From NCBI RefSeq assembly GCF_003325455.1, contig NZ_CP025198.1, forward strand, positions 2,976,001 through 3,040,000: a stretch of DNA of 64,000 nt, written 5' to 3'. The position numbers and the translations under genes are program-made. The DNA comes from Acidipropionibacterium virtanenii. GTDB lineage: Bacteria; Actinomycetota; Actinomycetes; Propionibacteriales; Propionibacteriaceae. Below are positions 8,620 to 16,731 of this stretch, piece by piece. Position 1 is the stretch's first letter. Each line of letters opens with the position of its first letter. A model generated the notes under the pieces. That model worked only from the letters and a program-made list of their open reading frames with translations, did no database searches and was not told where the DNA came from.

Positions 8620-9593
8620 GAGTCGTCATCGGCGTCGGGGGCAATGCGATCGCCCCACGGGGACGCCCCAACACGGTCGCCGACCAGCGCGCCCAGATCC
8701 GTCAGGTGTGCGGCACGCTCCTGGACGTCGCCGCGACCGATGAGCTGGTGATCACCCACGGAAACGGCCCCCAGGTGGGCATGCTCGCCCTCCAGCGCGA
8801 TCCAGGCGGGAGCGCCCCCCTCCCTCTGGACGTGCTGGGCGCAGAGACCCAGGGAATGATCGGCTACCTCATCGAGACCGAGCTGCGCAACGAGATGACC
8901 CGGCGCTCCCGCGCTCTCACCAAGCAGCAGCGGGCGCAGGCGCACCGGGAGGGGGAGGTCATCCGCAGCGGCGGCGCCCGGCGGCTGGTGACCACCGTGC
9001 TCACCCTGGCCGAGGTCTCCCTGGACGATCCGGCCTTCGCGCACCCCACCAAGTTTGTCGGGCCGGTGTACACCCGTGAGCAGGCCGAGGCGCTGGCGGC
9101 CGAGCACGGCTGGGCCTTCGCCGACGACGGCGGCCACCCGCGCCGGGTGGTGCCCAGCCCCCGGCCCCGCAGGATCATCCAGGTCGACTCCACCAAGCAG
9201 CTGCTGGCTGCCGGGCACATCGTCATCTGCACCGGTGGAGGCGGGATCCCGATCGCCCGCGACCACAAGGGCTACTACGTCGGCGTCGAGGCGGTGCTGG
9301 ACAAGGACACCAGCTCCGCGCTGTTCGCCGCCGAGCTCAAGGCCGATGTGCTCGTGCTGGCCACCGATGCCGACGCCGTGATGGCGGACTGGGGGACGCC
9401 GCGCGCCAGGCCGATCCGGTCGGCCACGGTGGCCGAGCTGGAGGCCATGGATCTGGCCGAGGGGTCGATGGGACCGAAAGTGCGGGCCGGCTGCGATTTC
9501 GTCGCCAAGCACGGCGGACGCGCCGTGATCGGCCGGCTCTCGGAGCTGGAGAAGCTCATCGCCGGGACCGCGGGGACGTCGATCACCCGCTGA
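8616..9593 (+). CDS. arcC: Carbamate kinase
   Basis: 325 residues, full length for carbamate kinase (amino acid kinase fold). It opens with the nucleotide-binding VVIGVGGNAI and has THGNGPQVGML, a PSPRP segment, CTGGGGIPI and DKDTSSALFAAEL, the family's ATP and carbamoyl-phosphate site motifs. It is the last gene of the FdrA operon, joined by an ATGA overlap. It converts carbamoyl phosphate and ADP to ATP, CO2 and ammonia, the energy-yielding step of anaerobic allantoin use. There is no arginine deiminase or ornithine carbamoyltransferase nearby, which fits the ureide route rather than arginine. Confidence 0.92.
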   Translation: MRVVIGVGGNAIAPRGRPNTVADQRAQIRQVCGTLLDVAATDELVITHGNGPQVGMLALQRDPGGSAPLPLDVLGAETQGMIGYLIETELRNEMTRRSRALTKQQRAQAHREGEVIRSGGARRLVTTVLTLAEVSLDDPAFAHPTKFVGPVYTREQAEALAAEHGWAFADDGGHPRRVVPSPRPRRIIQVDSTKQLLAAGHIVICTGGGGIPIARDHKGYYVGVEAVLDKDTSSALFAAELKADVLVLATDADAVMADWGTPRARPIRSATVAELEAMDLAEGSMGPKVRAGCDFVAKHGGRAVIGRLSELEKLIAGTAGTSITR

Positions 9594-9612
9594 CCGGCAT
9601 TCCCCGCAGCTG

Positions 9613-9650
9613 TGTCGAGTTGATGCTGGTCATTTGGCATCAACTCGACA
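9613..9650. terminator. 14-bp perfect hairpin between convergent genes
   Basis: TGTCGAGTTGATGC (9613-9626) pairs perfectly with 9637-9650 around a 10-nt loop, between carbamate kinase and the convergent flavodoxin gene. A closely related element is at 11329-11366. Confidence 0.65.
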
Positions 9651-9665
9651 GCTCTTCAACCGAAA

Positions 9666-10160
9666 TCAGTCCGCTCCCACCGCGGCGAGCATCGTCTCGG
9701 CCCATCTGCCGGCCCGCTCCAGCTCCCCGTCGGCCAGCGGGCCGGTCGTGCCGAGCACCCTGAAGTCCTCGCGCTCGGCCTCCTGGACGCCGTGGCGCCG
9801 CAGTCTCTTGGCCATCTGCTTGGACGCCGACCCGGACATGAACCCTCCGGTCACCGTCGAGAAGACGACGACGCGCGCCGCATCCAGACTCCTCGGCCGG
9901 GCATCGATCCACTCCCCGACCCCCGGGAGCGGCGCCCGGGCGCCCTTGGCCTCGGCCTGCGAGCGGCTGGCGGGATTCGGCAGGCCCATGTTGTGGGTGG
10001 GGGCGCCGATCATCACCAGATCCTCCCCCGCGGGGGCGGGCGCCGCGTCGGCCTGGACGAGACGGACCTGCGCCCCACCGGCGCGCAGTGCGGCGGCGAT
10101 GGCCCCGGCCACCTCGGCGGTGTTGCCGAAACACGATTCCACGATCATCAGAACATTCAT
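9666..10160 (-). CDS. Flavodoxin-family protein
   Basis: 164 residues starting at the ATG with a strong GGAGGAG site upstream; a longer frame to 10214 lacks support. The N terminus MNVLMIVESCFGNTAEVAGAIA is the flavodoxin FMN-phosphate loop after strand 1. Strand 3 IGAPTHNMG and strand 4 VVFSTVTGG fit the short-chain flavodoxin fold. The likely role is FMN-dependent electron transfer or redox sensing in the cytoplasm. It is divergent from a TetR gene across a repeat-containing spacer and may be its target. Confidence 0.85.
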   Translation of the reverse strand: MNVLMIVESCFGNTAEVAGAIAAALRAGGAQVRLVQADAAPAPAGEDLVMIGAPTHNMGLPNPASRSQAEAKGARAPLPGVGEWIDARPRSLDAARVVVFSTVTGGFMSGSASKQMAKRLRRHGVQEAEREDFRVLGTTGPLADGELERAGRWAETMLAAVGAD

Positions 10161-10284
10161 CGGACTTCTCCTCCTGAGGTCCTCGTGCGCCCCGAGATGT
10201 GCCCCCGGACGCATGCCCGCCTGGACGTGCGGCCCGTCCAGGCCCGGTCTTCAACCACTTCGGTATCCGTCCGCCTCGGTCTTC

Positions 10285-10326
10285 GACATTCGGTACTTGA
10301 CATTCGGTACTTGACATTCGGTCTTT
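10285..10326 (+). repeat. Three 14-bp tandem repeats between flavodoxin and tetR
   Basis: GACATTCGGTACTT occurs at 10285-10298 and 10299-10312, with a third variant copy (GACATTCGGTCTTT) at 10313-10326. The junctions create TTGACA twice (10297, 10311), which could serve as -35 boxes. Confidence 0.8.
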
Positions 10327-10331
10327 GGTAT

Positions 10332-10350
10332 TTGGTATTCGGAGTACCAA
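10332..10350. promoter_or_regulatory. TetR-type operator
   Basis: TTGGTATTCGGAGTACCAA has 6-bp arms (TTGGTA/TACCAA) around a 7-nt centre, 28 bp before the tetR start and downstream of two TTGACA sequences. It is well placed for autoregulation and for control of the divergent flavodoxin gene. Confidence 0.5.
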
Positions 10351-10377
10351 GTACCATCAGCGTACTAGCCTTGCCGC

Positions 10378-11295
10378 ATGGCAGACAAGAGGACGGGCGC
10401 GAAGGAGCCCGCGCATGACCCACTGCGCAAGCCGATCCACAAGCCGATCCACACCGGCACCGGCAGACGCGGGCGGCTCTCCGACGCGCAGACCGAGCGG
10501 AGGATGCTCGACGCCGGCGCCCGCTTCGTCGCCGAGAACGGCCTGTCACTGAGCCTGGAGCACCTGTCGATGGAGGATCTCATCCGCGACGCCGGAGTCT
10601 CCCGGACCTCCTCCTACCGGCGCTGGCCCACCAAGGACCAGTTCGCCGCGAGCCTCCTGCTGGAGATCGCCCGGGCCACCGAGCTGTCCAGCGACATCGA
10701 CGCCCTCGTCGCCGCCCTGACCGACGACATCGCCGCGATCGACGTCACCACGCCCGAGGGGCGCCGCACCGCCCTGGTCGAGGCGCTGCGGGTGCTCATG
10801 CAGACCGATCTGGTCACAATGCTCGGCTCCCCCCGGTGGCGCACCTACATGGTGCTTCGGGCCGGCCACATCGGGCTCCCTGACGCCGAGCTGCGCACCC
10901 GGGTGGCCGAGGCCCTGACCGCCACCGAGCAGCGTTTCACCGCGACCCGTGCCCGGGCCTTCGAAACCCTCTGCGGGATCATCGGCTACCGGCTCGACGA
11001 GCCGGACGCCACGACCTGGGAGCAGCTGTCGCTGAGCGTCGGGGCGATGGCCACCGGCATGCTCATCCGCGGCTACTCCGACCCGACCCCCATCGTCGCA
11101 CTGACTCCGCGACGCGTCCTGGGTTCACAGGTCGTCTCGCCGTGGAGCGCGGCGGCCCTGGGTGCGGTCGGCGTCTTCATGGACGCCGTGCAGCCCGATC
11201 CGGGCATCCGCTGGGACGCCGGCCGTCTGTCCGGCCTGCACGATCAGCTCGCAGACCTCCCCGCCATCGCCCGGAGGATCCTCACCGCGGACTGA
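10378..11295 (+). CDS. TetR/AcrR family transcriptional regulator
   Basis: 305 residues, longer than the usual 190-220. The DNA-binding domain lies at about residues 35-100 (DLIRDAGVSRTSSYRRWPTKDQFAASLL). It is preceded by a basic, proline-rich tail of about 35 residues, KPIHKPIH repeated, and followed by a long C-terminal ligand domain. If the ATG at 10378 is right, the mRNA leader is short. The gene is divergent from the flavodoxin and flanked by the operator-like palindrome at 10332-10350. The ligand is unknown. Confidence 0.85.
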   Translation: MADKRTGAKEPAHDPLRKPIHKPIHTGTGRRGRLSDAQTERRMLDAGARFVAENGLSLSLEHLSMEDLIRDAGVSRTSSYRRWPTKDQFAASLLLEIARATELSSDIDALVAALTDDIAAIDVTTPEGRRTALVEALRVLMQTDLVTMLGSPRWRTYMVLRAGHIGLPDAELRTRVAEALTATEQRFTATRARAFETLCGIIGYRLDEPDATTWEQLSLSVGAMATGMLIRGYSDPTPIVALTPRRVLGSQVVSPWSAAALGAVGVFMDAVQPDPGIRWDAGRLSGLHDQLADLPAIARRILTAD

Positions 11296-11320
11296 GACGT
11301 CAGCCCGCGGGCCGGCCCGT

Positions 11321-11374
11321 CGAGGCAGTGTCGAGGTGATGTCCGTCAATCAGCATCAACTCGACAGAGCCTCG
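11321..11374. terminator. Hairpin between convergent tetR and HAD genes
   Basis: Outer arms CGAGGC (11321-11326) and GCCTCG (11369-11374) and inner arms 11329-11341 and 11354-11366 (one mismatch in 13) form a two-part stem. The inner part, TGTCGAG.TGATG, is the same sequence family as the hairpin at 9613-9650. Confidence 0.6.
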
Positions 11375-11379
11375 GACGG

Positions 11380-12033
11380 TCAGCGCGGGGTGATGCGCAC
11401 CCCTTCGGGCCCCTTCGCGAACCGGACGCGCGACAGATCCTCGACCACGGCGTCGGCATCGAGTTCGCCCGTGCAGGTGGTGCGCAGCGCCAGGGTCGCG
11501 CAGCCCGCGGCGCGTGCGGCGTCCAGGCCGGCCTGGGAGTCCTCCACCACCAGGCAGCGGGCCGGGTCGACGCCCAGTCCCGAGGCGGCGAGCAGCCAGG
11601 GATCCGGGTGCGGTTTGCCGTGCTCGACGTCGCTGCGGGTCACCACCACCGGAGGAGCCGGGATGCGGGAGGCGGCCAGGCGGACCTCCATGAGGTCGCG
11701 GTCGCAGGATGTGGCGATGGCCGAGGTGGCGGCATCCAGGGCGGTGAGCGCGTCCACCGCGCCGGGCAGCGGCACCACGCCGTCGACGTCGCCCAGCTCC
11801 AGTTCGCGGATCCTGGCCAGCGCCCGGGAGCGCCGGGCGGGCTCGATGAGCCGGCTGACGATCTCGATCACCGGCACCCCGTGGTGGATGTCGGTGTCAT
11901 CGACGCCGAACTCCTCGGTCCACCGCGCCCAGGCCCGCTCCACCACCGGCGTGGAGTCGATGAGGGTCCCGTCGGAATCGAACAGCACCGCCTCGAAGAC
12001 GCGCCCGGCCAGTGCTCCCAGTTCCTCGCTCAT
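11380..12033 (-). CDS. HAD superfamily phosphatase (sugar-phosphatase / beta-phosphoglucomutase-like)
   Basis: 217 residues from the ATG at 12033, which has a GGGAGG site 8 nt upstream; an open frame to 12126 is unsupported. HAD motif I is VLFDSDGTLIDST, motif II IATSCDRD, motif III lysine in EHGKPHPDPW, and motif IV VVEDSQAGLDAARAAG. The helical cap inserted after motif I (residues about 20-85) is of the phosphoglucomutase/sugar-phosphatase type. It probably dephosphorylates a small sugar phosphate; the substrate cannot be told. Divergent from the exporter's TetR gene. Confidence 0.88.
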   Translation of the reverse strand: MSEELGALAGRVFEAVLFDSDGTLIDSTPVVERAWARWTEEFGVDDTDIHHGVPVIEIVSRLIEPARRSRALARIRELELGDVDGVVPLPGAVDALTALDAATSAIATSCDRDLMEVRLAASRIPAPPVVVTRSDVEHGKPHPDPWLLAASGLGVDPARCLVVEDSQAGLDAARAAGCATLALRTTCTGELDADAVVEDLSRVRFAKGPEGVRITPR

Positions 12034-12114
12034 GACCCCATCCTCCCCCATCCCCCGTGCCGTATCCCCCGATACCGCCCAGGCCAGGACCGGCGATGAG
12101 TTCTGCCACCACTT

Positions 12115-12130
12115 GTGAGTGACCACTCAC
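12115..12130. promoter_or_regulatory. TetR operator upstream of the exporter operon
   Basis: GTGAGTGACCACTCAC is a near-perfect palindrome (7-bp arms around AC), 19 bp before the GTG start of the TetR gene, followed by a second TCAC half. The position suits autorepression of the tetR-ABC exporter operon. Confidence 0.6.
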
Positions 12131-12149
12131 TCACATATGCTGCATCGAC

Positions 12150-12833
12150 GTGACACGAGCCCACCCCATGCCCCCGGGGCAGCGCCGCGCCTCCATCGTG
12201 GAGGCGGCCCACGCGCTGCTCGTCAGGCGCGGCATCACCTTCACCACCCGGGAGGTGGCCGAGGCGGCCGGCATCGCCGAGGGCACCGTCTTCCGCCACT
12301 TCGACACGAAGGACGACCTCATCGGGGCCGTCGTCGACGACGTCTTCGACCCCGGGCCGCTGTGCCGGGAGATCGACGCCACACCGGGGGATCTCGACCT
12401 CCCGCAGGCCGTCCAGCACGCCCTGAGCCTCATGCAGGGCCATTTCGAATCGATCAGCGCGGTGATGACATCCCTCCACCCGCGTCACCGGCCACCGGTA
12501 CCCCACCGACCCCACCACGGCCCTCCCGACGATCCCCATCACGGGATCCTCGCCTGGCACGCCGCAGTGACCGGTTCGCTGACCGGCCTCCTGAACCGCT
12601 ACACTGACCGGCTGCGCCTCCCCGTCGACCAGGCGTGCATCCTTCTCATGTCGGTGGTGCTGGTCGATCGCGGCCTGGCACCGATCGCAGGCCATCGTTT
12701 CTCCGCCACCGAGCTCACAGACATCCTCCTCAACGGCATCGCCGTCGCACCGGAAGCGCCCCCCGGGCCCGATCCGTACCCCTCGCAGACCCCTTCCTCA
12801 TCAGTCCTTTCCCAGGAGTCCCCTTGCTCGTGA
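12150..12833 (+). CDS. TetR family regulator of the adjacent ABC exporter
   Basis: 227 residues from the GTG at 12150 (ATG at 12168 is the alternative). The helix-turn-helix spans about residues 15-60 (TTREVAEAAGIAEGTVFRHFDTKDDL). The C-terminal domain is short and ends with a proline/serine-rich tail. The 3' end overlaps the start of the first exporter gene, so regulator and transporter are coupled. Such regulators usually sense substrates of the exporter they control. Confidence 0.9.
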   Translation: MTRAHPMPPGQRRASIVEAAHALLVRRGITFTTREVAEAAGIAEGTVFRHFDTKDDLIGAVVDDVFDPGPLCREIDATPGDLDLPQAVQHALSLMQGHFESISAVMTSLHPRHRPPVPHRPHHGPPDDPHHGILAWHAAVTGSLTGLLNRYTDRLRLPVDQACILLMSVVLVDRGLAPIAGHRFSATELTDILLNGIAVAPEAPPGPDPYPSQTPSSSVLSQESPCS

Positions 12834-14560
12834 AACTCGTCGGCCGGTACATCCGGCCGTACCGCTGGCAGGTCCTCGTCATCCTGCTGCTCCAGATCGG
12901 CGCCCAGGTGGCCTCGCTCACCCTGCCGACCATCAACGCCGACATCATCAACAAGGGCGTGGTCGCCCTGAACACCGGTTTCGTGAAGTCCCACTCGGCC
13001 ATCATGCTGGCCGTGGCGGCCGGCCAGGCGATCTGTCAGGTCGCGGCCATGTACCTGGCCGCGATGACGGCCATGGGCCTGGGCCGCGACATCCGCGACA
13101 CCGTGTTCAACCGCACCATCGAGTACTCCTCCCGCGAGGTCAACAAGTTCGGCGCGCCCTCCCTCATCACCCGGACCACCAACGACGTCCAGCAGGTGCA
13201 GATGCTCGTCTTCTTCGTGCTGGGCCTCATCATCGGAGCCCCGATCACGATGATCGTCGGCGTCGTGATGGCCCTGCGCGCCGACGTCGGACTGTCCTGG
13301 ATCATCGTCGTGGCCGTGGTGCTGCTGGGCGGTGTCATCGGCATCCTGATGACCCGGCTCGGACCGCTCTTCCGCAGCCAGCAGTCCCGCATCGACGACC
13401 TCAACCGGGTCACCCGTGAGCAGATCACCGGCGTCCGGGTGGTGCGCGCCTTCGTCCGCGAGCCCTACGAGGCCCAGCGCTTCAACACCACCAACGGCAA
13501 TCTGCGCGACATCCAGGTGTCGGTGGGCCGCTACATGGCCGCCATGTTCCCGCTCGTGATGTTCATCATGAACATCTCTCAGATCGGGGTGTTCTGGTTC
13601 GCCTCCTCGCGGATCGACTCGGGCGAGATCCAGGTCGGCGCGCTGACCTCCTTCACCACCTACCTCATCCAGATCCTGATGAGCGTGATGATGGCCGTGA
13701 TGATGATCATCTTCTGGCCGCGGGCCACGGTCTGCGCCACCCGCATCCTGGAGGTCCTGGACACCGAGACCTCGGTGACCCCGCCCAGCCATCCGGTCGC
13801 CGAGACCACCGAGCCCGGAACCGTGGCCTTCCACGACGTCGAGTTCAGCTATCCCGGCGCCGACGAACCGGTGCTCTCGGAGATCGACTTCACGATGGCC
13901 AAGGGCACCACCACCGCGATCATCGGCTCCACCGGGGCGGGCAAGACCACCCTGGTCAACCTCATCCCGAGGCTATTCGACGTCACCGGCGGATCGGTGC
14001 TCGTCGACGGGGTCGACGTCCGCGCCCTGGACCCGCACCTGCTGGAGAGAGCCGTCGGGCTGGTGCCGCAGAAGCCCTACCTGTTCACCGGGACCGTCGC
14101 CTCCAACCTGCGCGACGGCGATCCCGAGGCCACCGACGAGGACCTGTGGGAGGCGCTGCGGATCGCCCAGGCCGACGACTTCGTCTCCGAGATGCCCGAG
14201 GGACTCGACGCCCCGATCGTCCAGGGAGGCACCAACGTCTCCGGCGGTCAGCGGCAGCGCCTGTCCATCGCCAGGGCGCTGGTGAAGAAGGCCGACGTCT
14301 ATCTCTTCGACGACTCCTTCTCCGCCCTGGACGTCACCACCGACGCGCGGCTGCGCGCCGCCCTGGCCGAGTCGGTGACCGAGTCCGCGATCCTGGTCGT
14401 CGCCCAGCGGGTCTCGACCATCCGCAACGCCGACCAGATCCTGGTCATCGACGACGGCCGACTGGTCGGCAGGGGAACCCACGAGGAACTCCTGGAGACC
14501 TGCCCGACCTACGTCGAGATCGTCAACTCCCAGCTCTCCGCCGAGGAGGCCGCAGCATGA
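12824..14560 (+). CDS. ABC exporter half-transporter, degenerate-site subunit
   Basis: 578 residues: six-helix exporter membrane domain (about 1-310), then a nucleotide-binding domain with Walker A GSTGAGKTTL, Q-loop region VPQKPYLF, signature NVSGGQRQRLS and Walker B VYLFDDSFSALD. The catalytic glutamate after Walker B is aspartate (DD instead of DE). That is the signature of the inactive-site subunit in heterodimeric exporters such as BmrCD, LmrCD and TM287/288. The start is TTG at 12824, 5 nt after AGGAG; GTG at 12830, overlapping the tetR stop, is possible. It works with the next gene as a multidrug-type exporter. Confidence 0.9.
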   Translation: MLVKLVGRYIRPYRWQVLVILLLQIGAQVASLTLPTINADIINKGVVALNTGFVKSHSAIMLAVAAGQAICQVAAMYLAAMTAMGLGRDIRDTVFNRTIEYSSREVNKFGAPSLITRTTNDVQQVQMLVFFVLGLIIGAPITMIVGVVMALRADVGLSWIIVVAVVLLGGVIGILMTRLGPLFRSQQSRIDDLNRVTREQITGVRVVRAFVREPYEAQRFNTTNGNLRDIQVSVGRYMAAMFPLVMFIMNISQIGVFWFASSRIDSGEIQVGALTSFTTYLIQILMSVMMAVMMIIFWPRATVCATRILEVLDTETSVTPPSHPVAETTEPGTVAFHDVEFSYPGADEPVLSEIDFTMAKGTTTAIIGSTGAGKTTLVNLIPRLFDVTGGSVLVDGVDVRALDPHLLERAVGLVPQKPYLFTGTVASNLRDGDPEATDEDLWEALRIAQADDFVSEMPEGLDAPIVQGGTNVSGGQRQRLSIARALVKKADVYLFDDSFSALDVTTDARLRAALAESVTESAILVVAQRVSTIRNADQILVIDDGRLVGRGTHEELLETCPTYVEIVNSQLSAEEAAA

Positions 14561-16641
14561 GCGCCACGTCGCAGACCCCGACCCCCGGCAAGGACCCGCA
14601 GGCCGAGGCCTCGCAGAAGCCCGGGACCCTCTCCAAGGAGGAGCAGCAGAAGATCGCCCGCCAGGCCGCCCGCAGCGGCGGTGGACACGGTCACGGCCCG
14701 GGAGGCGGCGGCCAGATCGCCGAGAAGGCGGTGAACTTCGGCCCTTCGCTGAAGCGCCTGCTCAAGGAGCTGGCGCTGAACAAGGCGGTCATCGGGATCA
14801 TCATCGTGATCGCCGCCATCTCGGTGACTCTCAACGTCATCGGTCCCAAGATCCTGGGCCGGGCGACCGACGTCATCTTCGGCGGGGTCATCGGCAAGCA
14901 GCTCGGCAACCGCATCCCGCAGGCCCGGGGGATGACCGCCGACCAGTTCATCTCGATGGCCGAGAAGTCCGGCCAGGCCGGCCAGCTCGGCAAATTCGTC
15001 GACGTGCTGCGCCAGTACGACGACATCGTCATCGGCCACGGCATCGACTTCCACAAGCTGGGCCTGGTGGTACTGCTGGCCCTGGGCGTCTACGTCGTCT
15101 CGGCGCTGTTGATGTTCCTGCAGGGATTCCTGCTCAACACCGCCGTCCAGCAGGCCATCTTCCGGCTGCGCCGCAAGCTCTCGGCCAAGCTCGACACACT
15201 GCCGCTGGCCTACTTCGACAAGCAGCCCCGCGGCGAGCTGATGAGCCGGATGTCCAACGACATCGACAACGTCGCCCAGACTCTGCAGCAGACCCTCCAG
15301 CAGCTGCTCAACGCCGTCCTCATGGTGATCGGCGTGCTCATCATGATGTTCTGGGTCTCGCCTCTGCTGGCCGTCATCAGCATCGTCGTCATCCCGGTCT
15401 CCGGGGTGGTCGCCGCCCTCATCGGCAAGCGCTCCCAGGTGCAGTTCGCACACGTGTGGAAGTCGACCGGAGAGCTCAACGCGGTGGTGGAGGAGGCCTA
15501 CACCGGCCACGCCCTGGTGAAGACCTTCGGTCGCCAGGACGCGGTCGGAGCCATCTTCCACGACCGCAACCAGGAGCTCTACCAGGCCTCCTTCAAGGCC
15601 CAGTTCATCTCGGGCATCATCCAGCCGGTGATGTTCCTCATCGGCAACATCAACTACGTCATCGTGGTGCTGGTCGGCTGCCTGAGGGTCACCAGCGGGC
15701 AGATGCCGCTGGGCGATGTGCAGGCCTTCATCCAGTACTCCCGGATGTTCACCCAGCCGATCACCCAGATCGCCTCGATGGCGAACCTCCTCCAGTCCGG
15801 TGTGGCCTCGGCCGAGCGGGTCTTCGAGGTCTTCGACGCGTCGGAGATGAGTGCCGACGAGCACGGCGAGCTGGCGACGACCCAGGGCCGGGTGGCCTTC
15901 GAGAACGTCAGCTTCTCCTACTCCCCCGACGTCCCGCTCATCACCGACCTGTCGCTGACCGCCCAGCCCGGGCAGACCGTGGCGATCGTCGGGCCCACCG
16001 GGGCCGGCAAGACCACCCTGGTGAACCTGCTGATGCGGTTCTACGAGATCGACGGCGGGCGGATCACCCTGGACGGCACCGACATCCGCTCGGTGCCCCG
16101 GGCCGAGCTGCGCGCCAGGATCGGCATGGTGCTCCAGGACACCTGGCTGTTCGGCGGCACGATCCGCGAGAACATCGCCTACGGCCGGCCCGACGCCTCC
16201 GAGGAGGACATCGTCAAGGCCGCCAGGGCGGCGTACGTGGATCGCTTCGTGCACTCCCTGCCCGAGGGCTACGACACCGTCATCGACGAGGAGGGATCCA
16301 ACGTGTCGGTGGGCGAGAAGCAGCTCATCACGATCGCCCGGGCCTTCCTGGCGGCCCCCGAACTGCTGATCCTCGACGAGGCCACCAGCTCGGTGGACAC
16401 CCGCACCGAGGTGCTGGTGCAGAAGGCCATGAACAACCTTCGTCAGGGCCGCACCAGCTTCGTCATCGCCCACCGGCTCTCGACCATCCGCGATGCCGAT
16501 CTCATCCTGGTGATGGAGCACGGAGCGATCGTGGAGCAGGGCTCCCATTCCGAGCTGATGGCCGCCGAGGGCGCCTACTACGACCTCTACGAGTCCCAGT
16601 TCAACTCCGCGGTCGAGGAGGAGGAGCAGCCGGTCCACTGA
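14557..16641 (+). CDS. ABC exporter half-transporter, catalytic-site subunit
   Basis: 694 residues, overlapping the previous gene by 4 bp (ATGA). A charged, glycine/histidine-rich N-terminal extension of about 60 residues precedes the six-helix membrane domain. The first extracellular loop is unusually long, around residues 105-165. The nucleotide-binding domain has Walker A GPTGAGKTTL and an intact Walker B LLILDEATSSVD with catalytic Glu. Its signature is altered to NVSVGEKQL. Paired with its neighbour's Asp this gives one dead and one active ATP site, the normal arrangement for heterodimeric exporters. The substrate is unknown. Confidence 0.9.
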   Translation: MSATSQTPTPGKDPQAEASQKPGTLSKEEQQKIARQAARSGGGHGHGPGGGGQIAEKAVNFGPSLKRLLKELALNKAVIGIIIVIAAISVTLNVIGPKILGRATDVIFGGVIGKQLGNRIPQARGMTADQFISMAEKSGQAGQLGKFVDVLRQYDDIVIGHGIDFHKLGLVVLLALGVYVVSALLMFLQGFLLNTAVQQAIFRLRRKLSAKLDTLPLAYFDKQPRGELMSRMSNDIDNVAQTLQQTLQQLLNAVLMVIGVLIMMFWVSPLLAVISIVVIPVSGVVAALIGKRSQVQFAHVWKSTGELNAVVEEAYTGHALVKTFGRQDAVGAIFHDRNQELYQASFKAQFISGIIQPVMFLIGNINYVIVVLVGCLRVTSGQMPLGDVQAFIQYSRMFTQPITQIASMANLLQSGVASAERVFEVFDASEMSADEHGELATTQGRVAFENVSFSYSPDVPLITDLSLTAQPGQTVAIVGPTGAGKTTLVNLLMRFYEIDGGRITLDGTDIRSVPRAELRARIGMVLQDTWLFGGTIRENIAYGRPDASEEDIVKAARAAYVDRFVHSLPEGYDTVIDEEGSNVSVGEKQLITIARAFLAAPELLILDEATSSVDTRTEVLVQKAMNNLRQGRTSFVIAHRLSTIRDADLILVMEHGAIVEQGSHSELMAAEGAYYDLYESQFNSAVEEEEQPVH

Positions 16642-16665
16642 TCGGGAGTCTGCGACAACGGATTC

Positions 16666-16719
16666 CCCGCTCAACGGCCTGTTTCGTCCCGATCGGGACG
16701 AAACAGGCCGTTGAGCGGG
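16666..16719. terminator. 54-bp perfect palindrome between convergent genes
   Basis: 16666-16719 is a perfect palindrome (27-bp arms, centre CCCGATCGGG), between the ABC exporter and the convergent lacI-type gene. No T-run follows on either strand. It may be a bidirectional terminator; the perfection of the arms is unusual. Confidence 0.7.
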
Positions 16720-16731
16720 ATTCTCGTCTCC

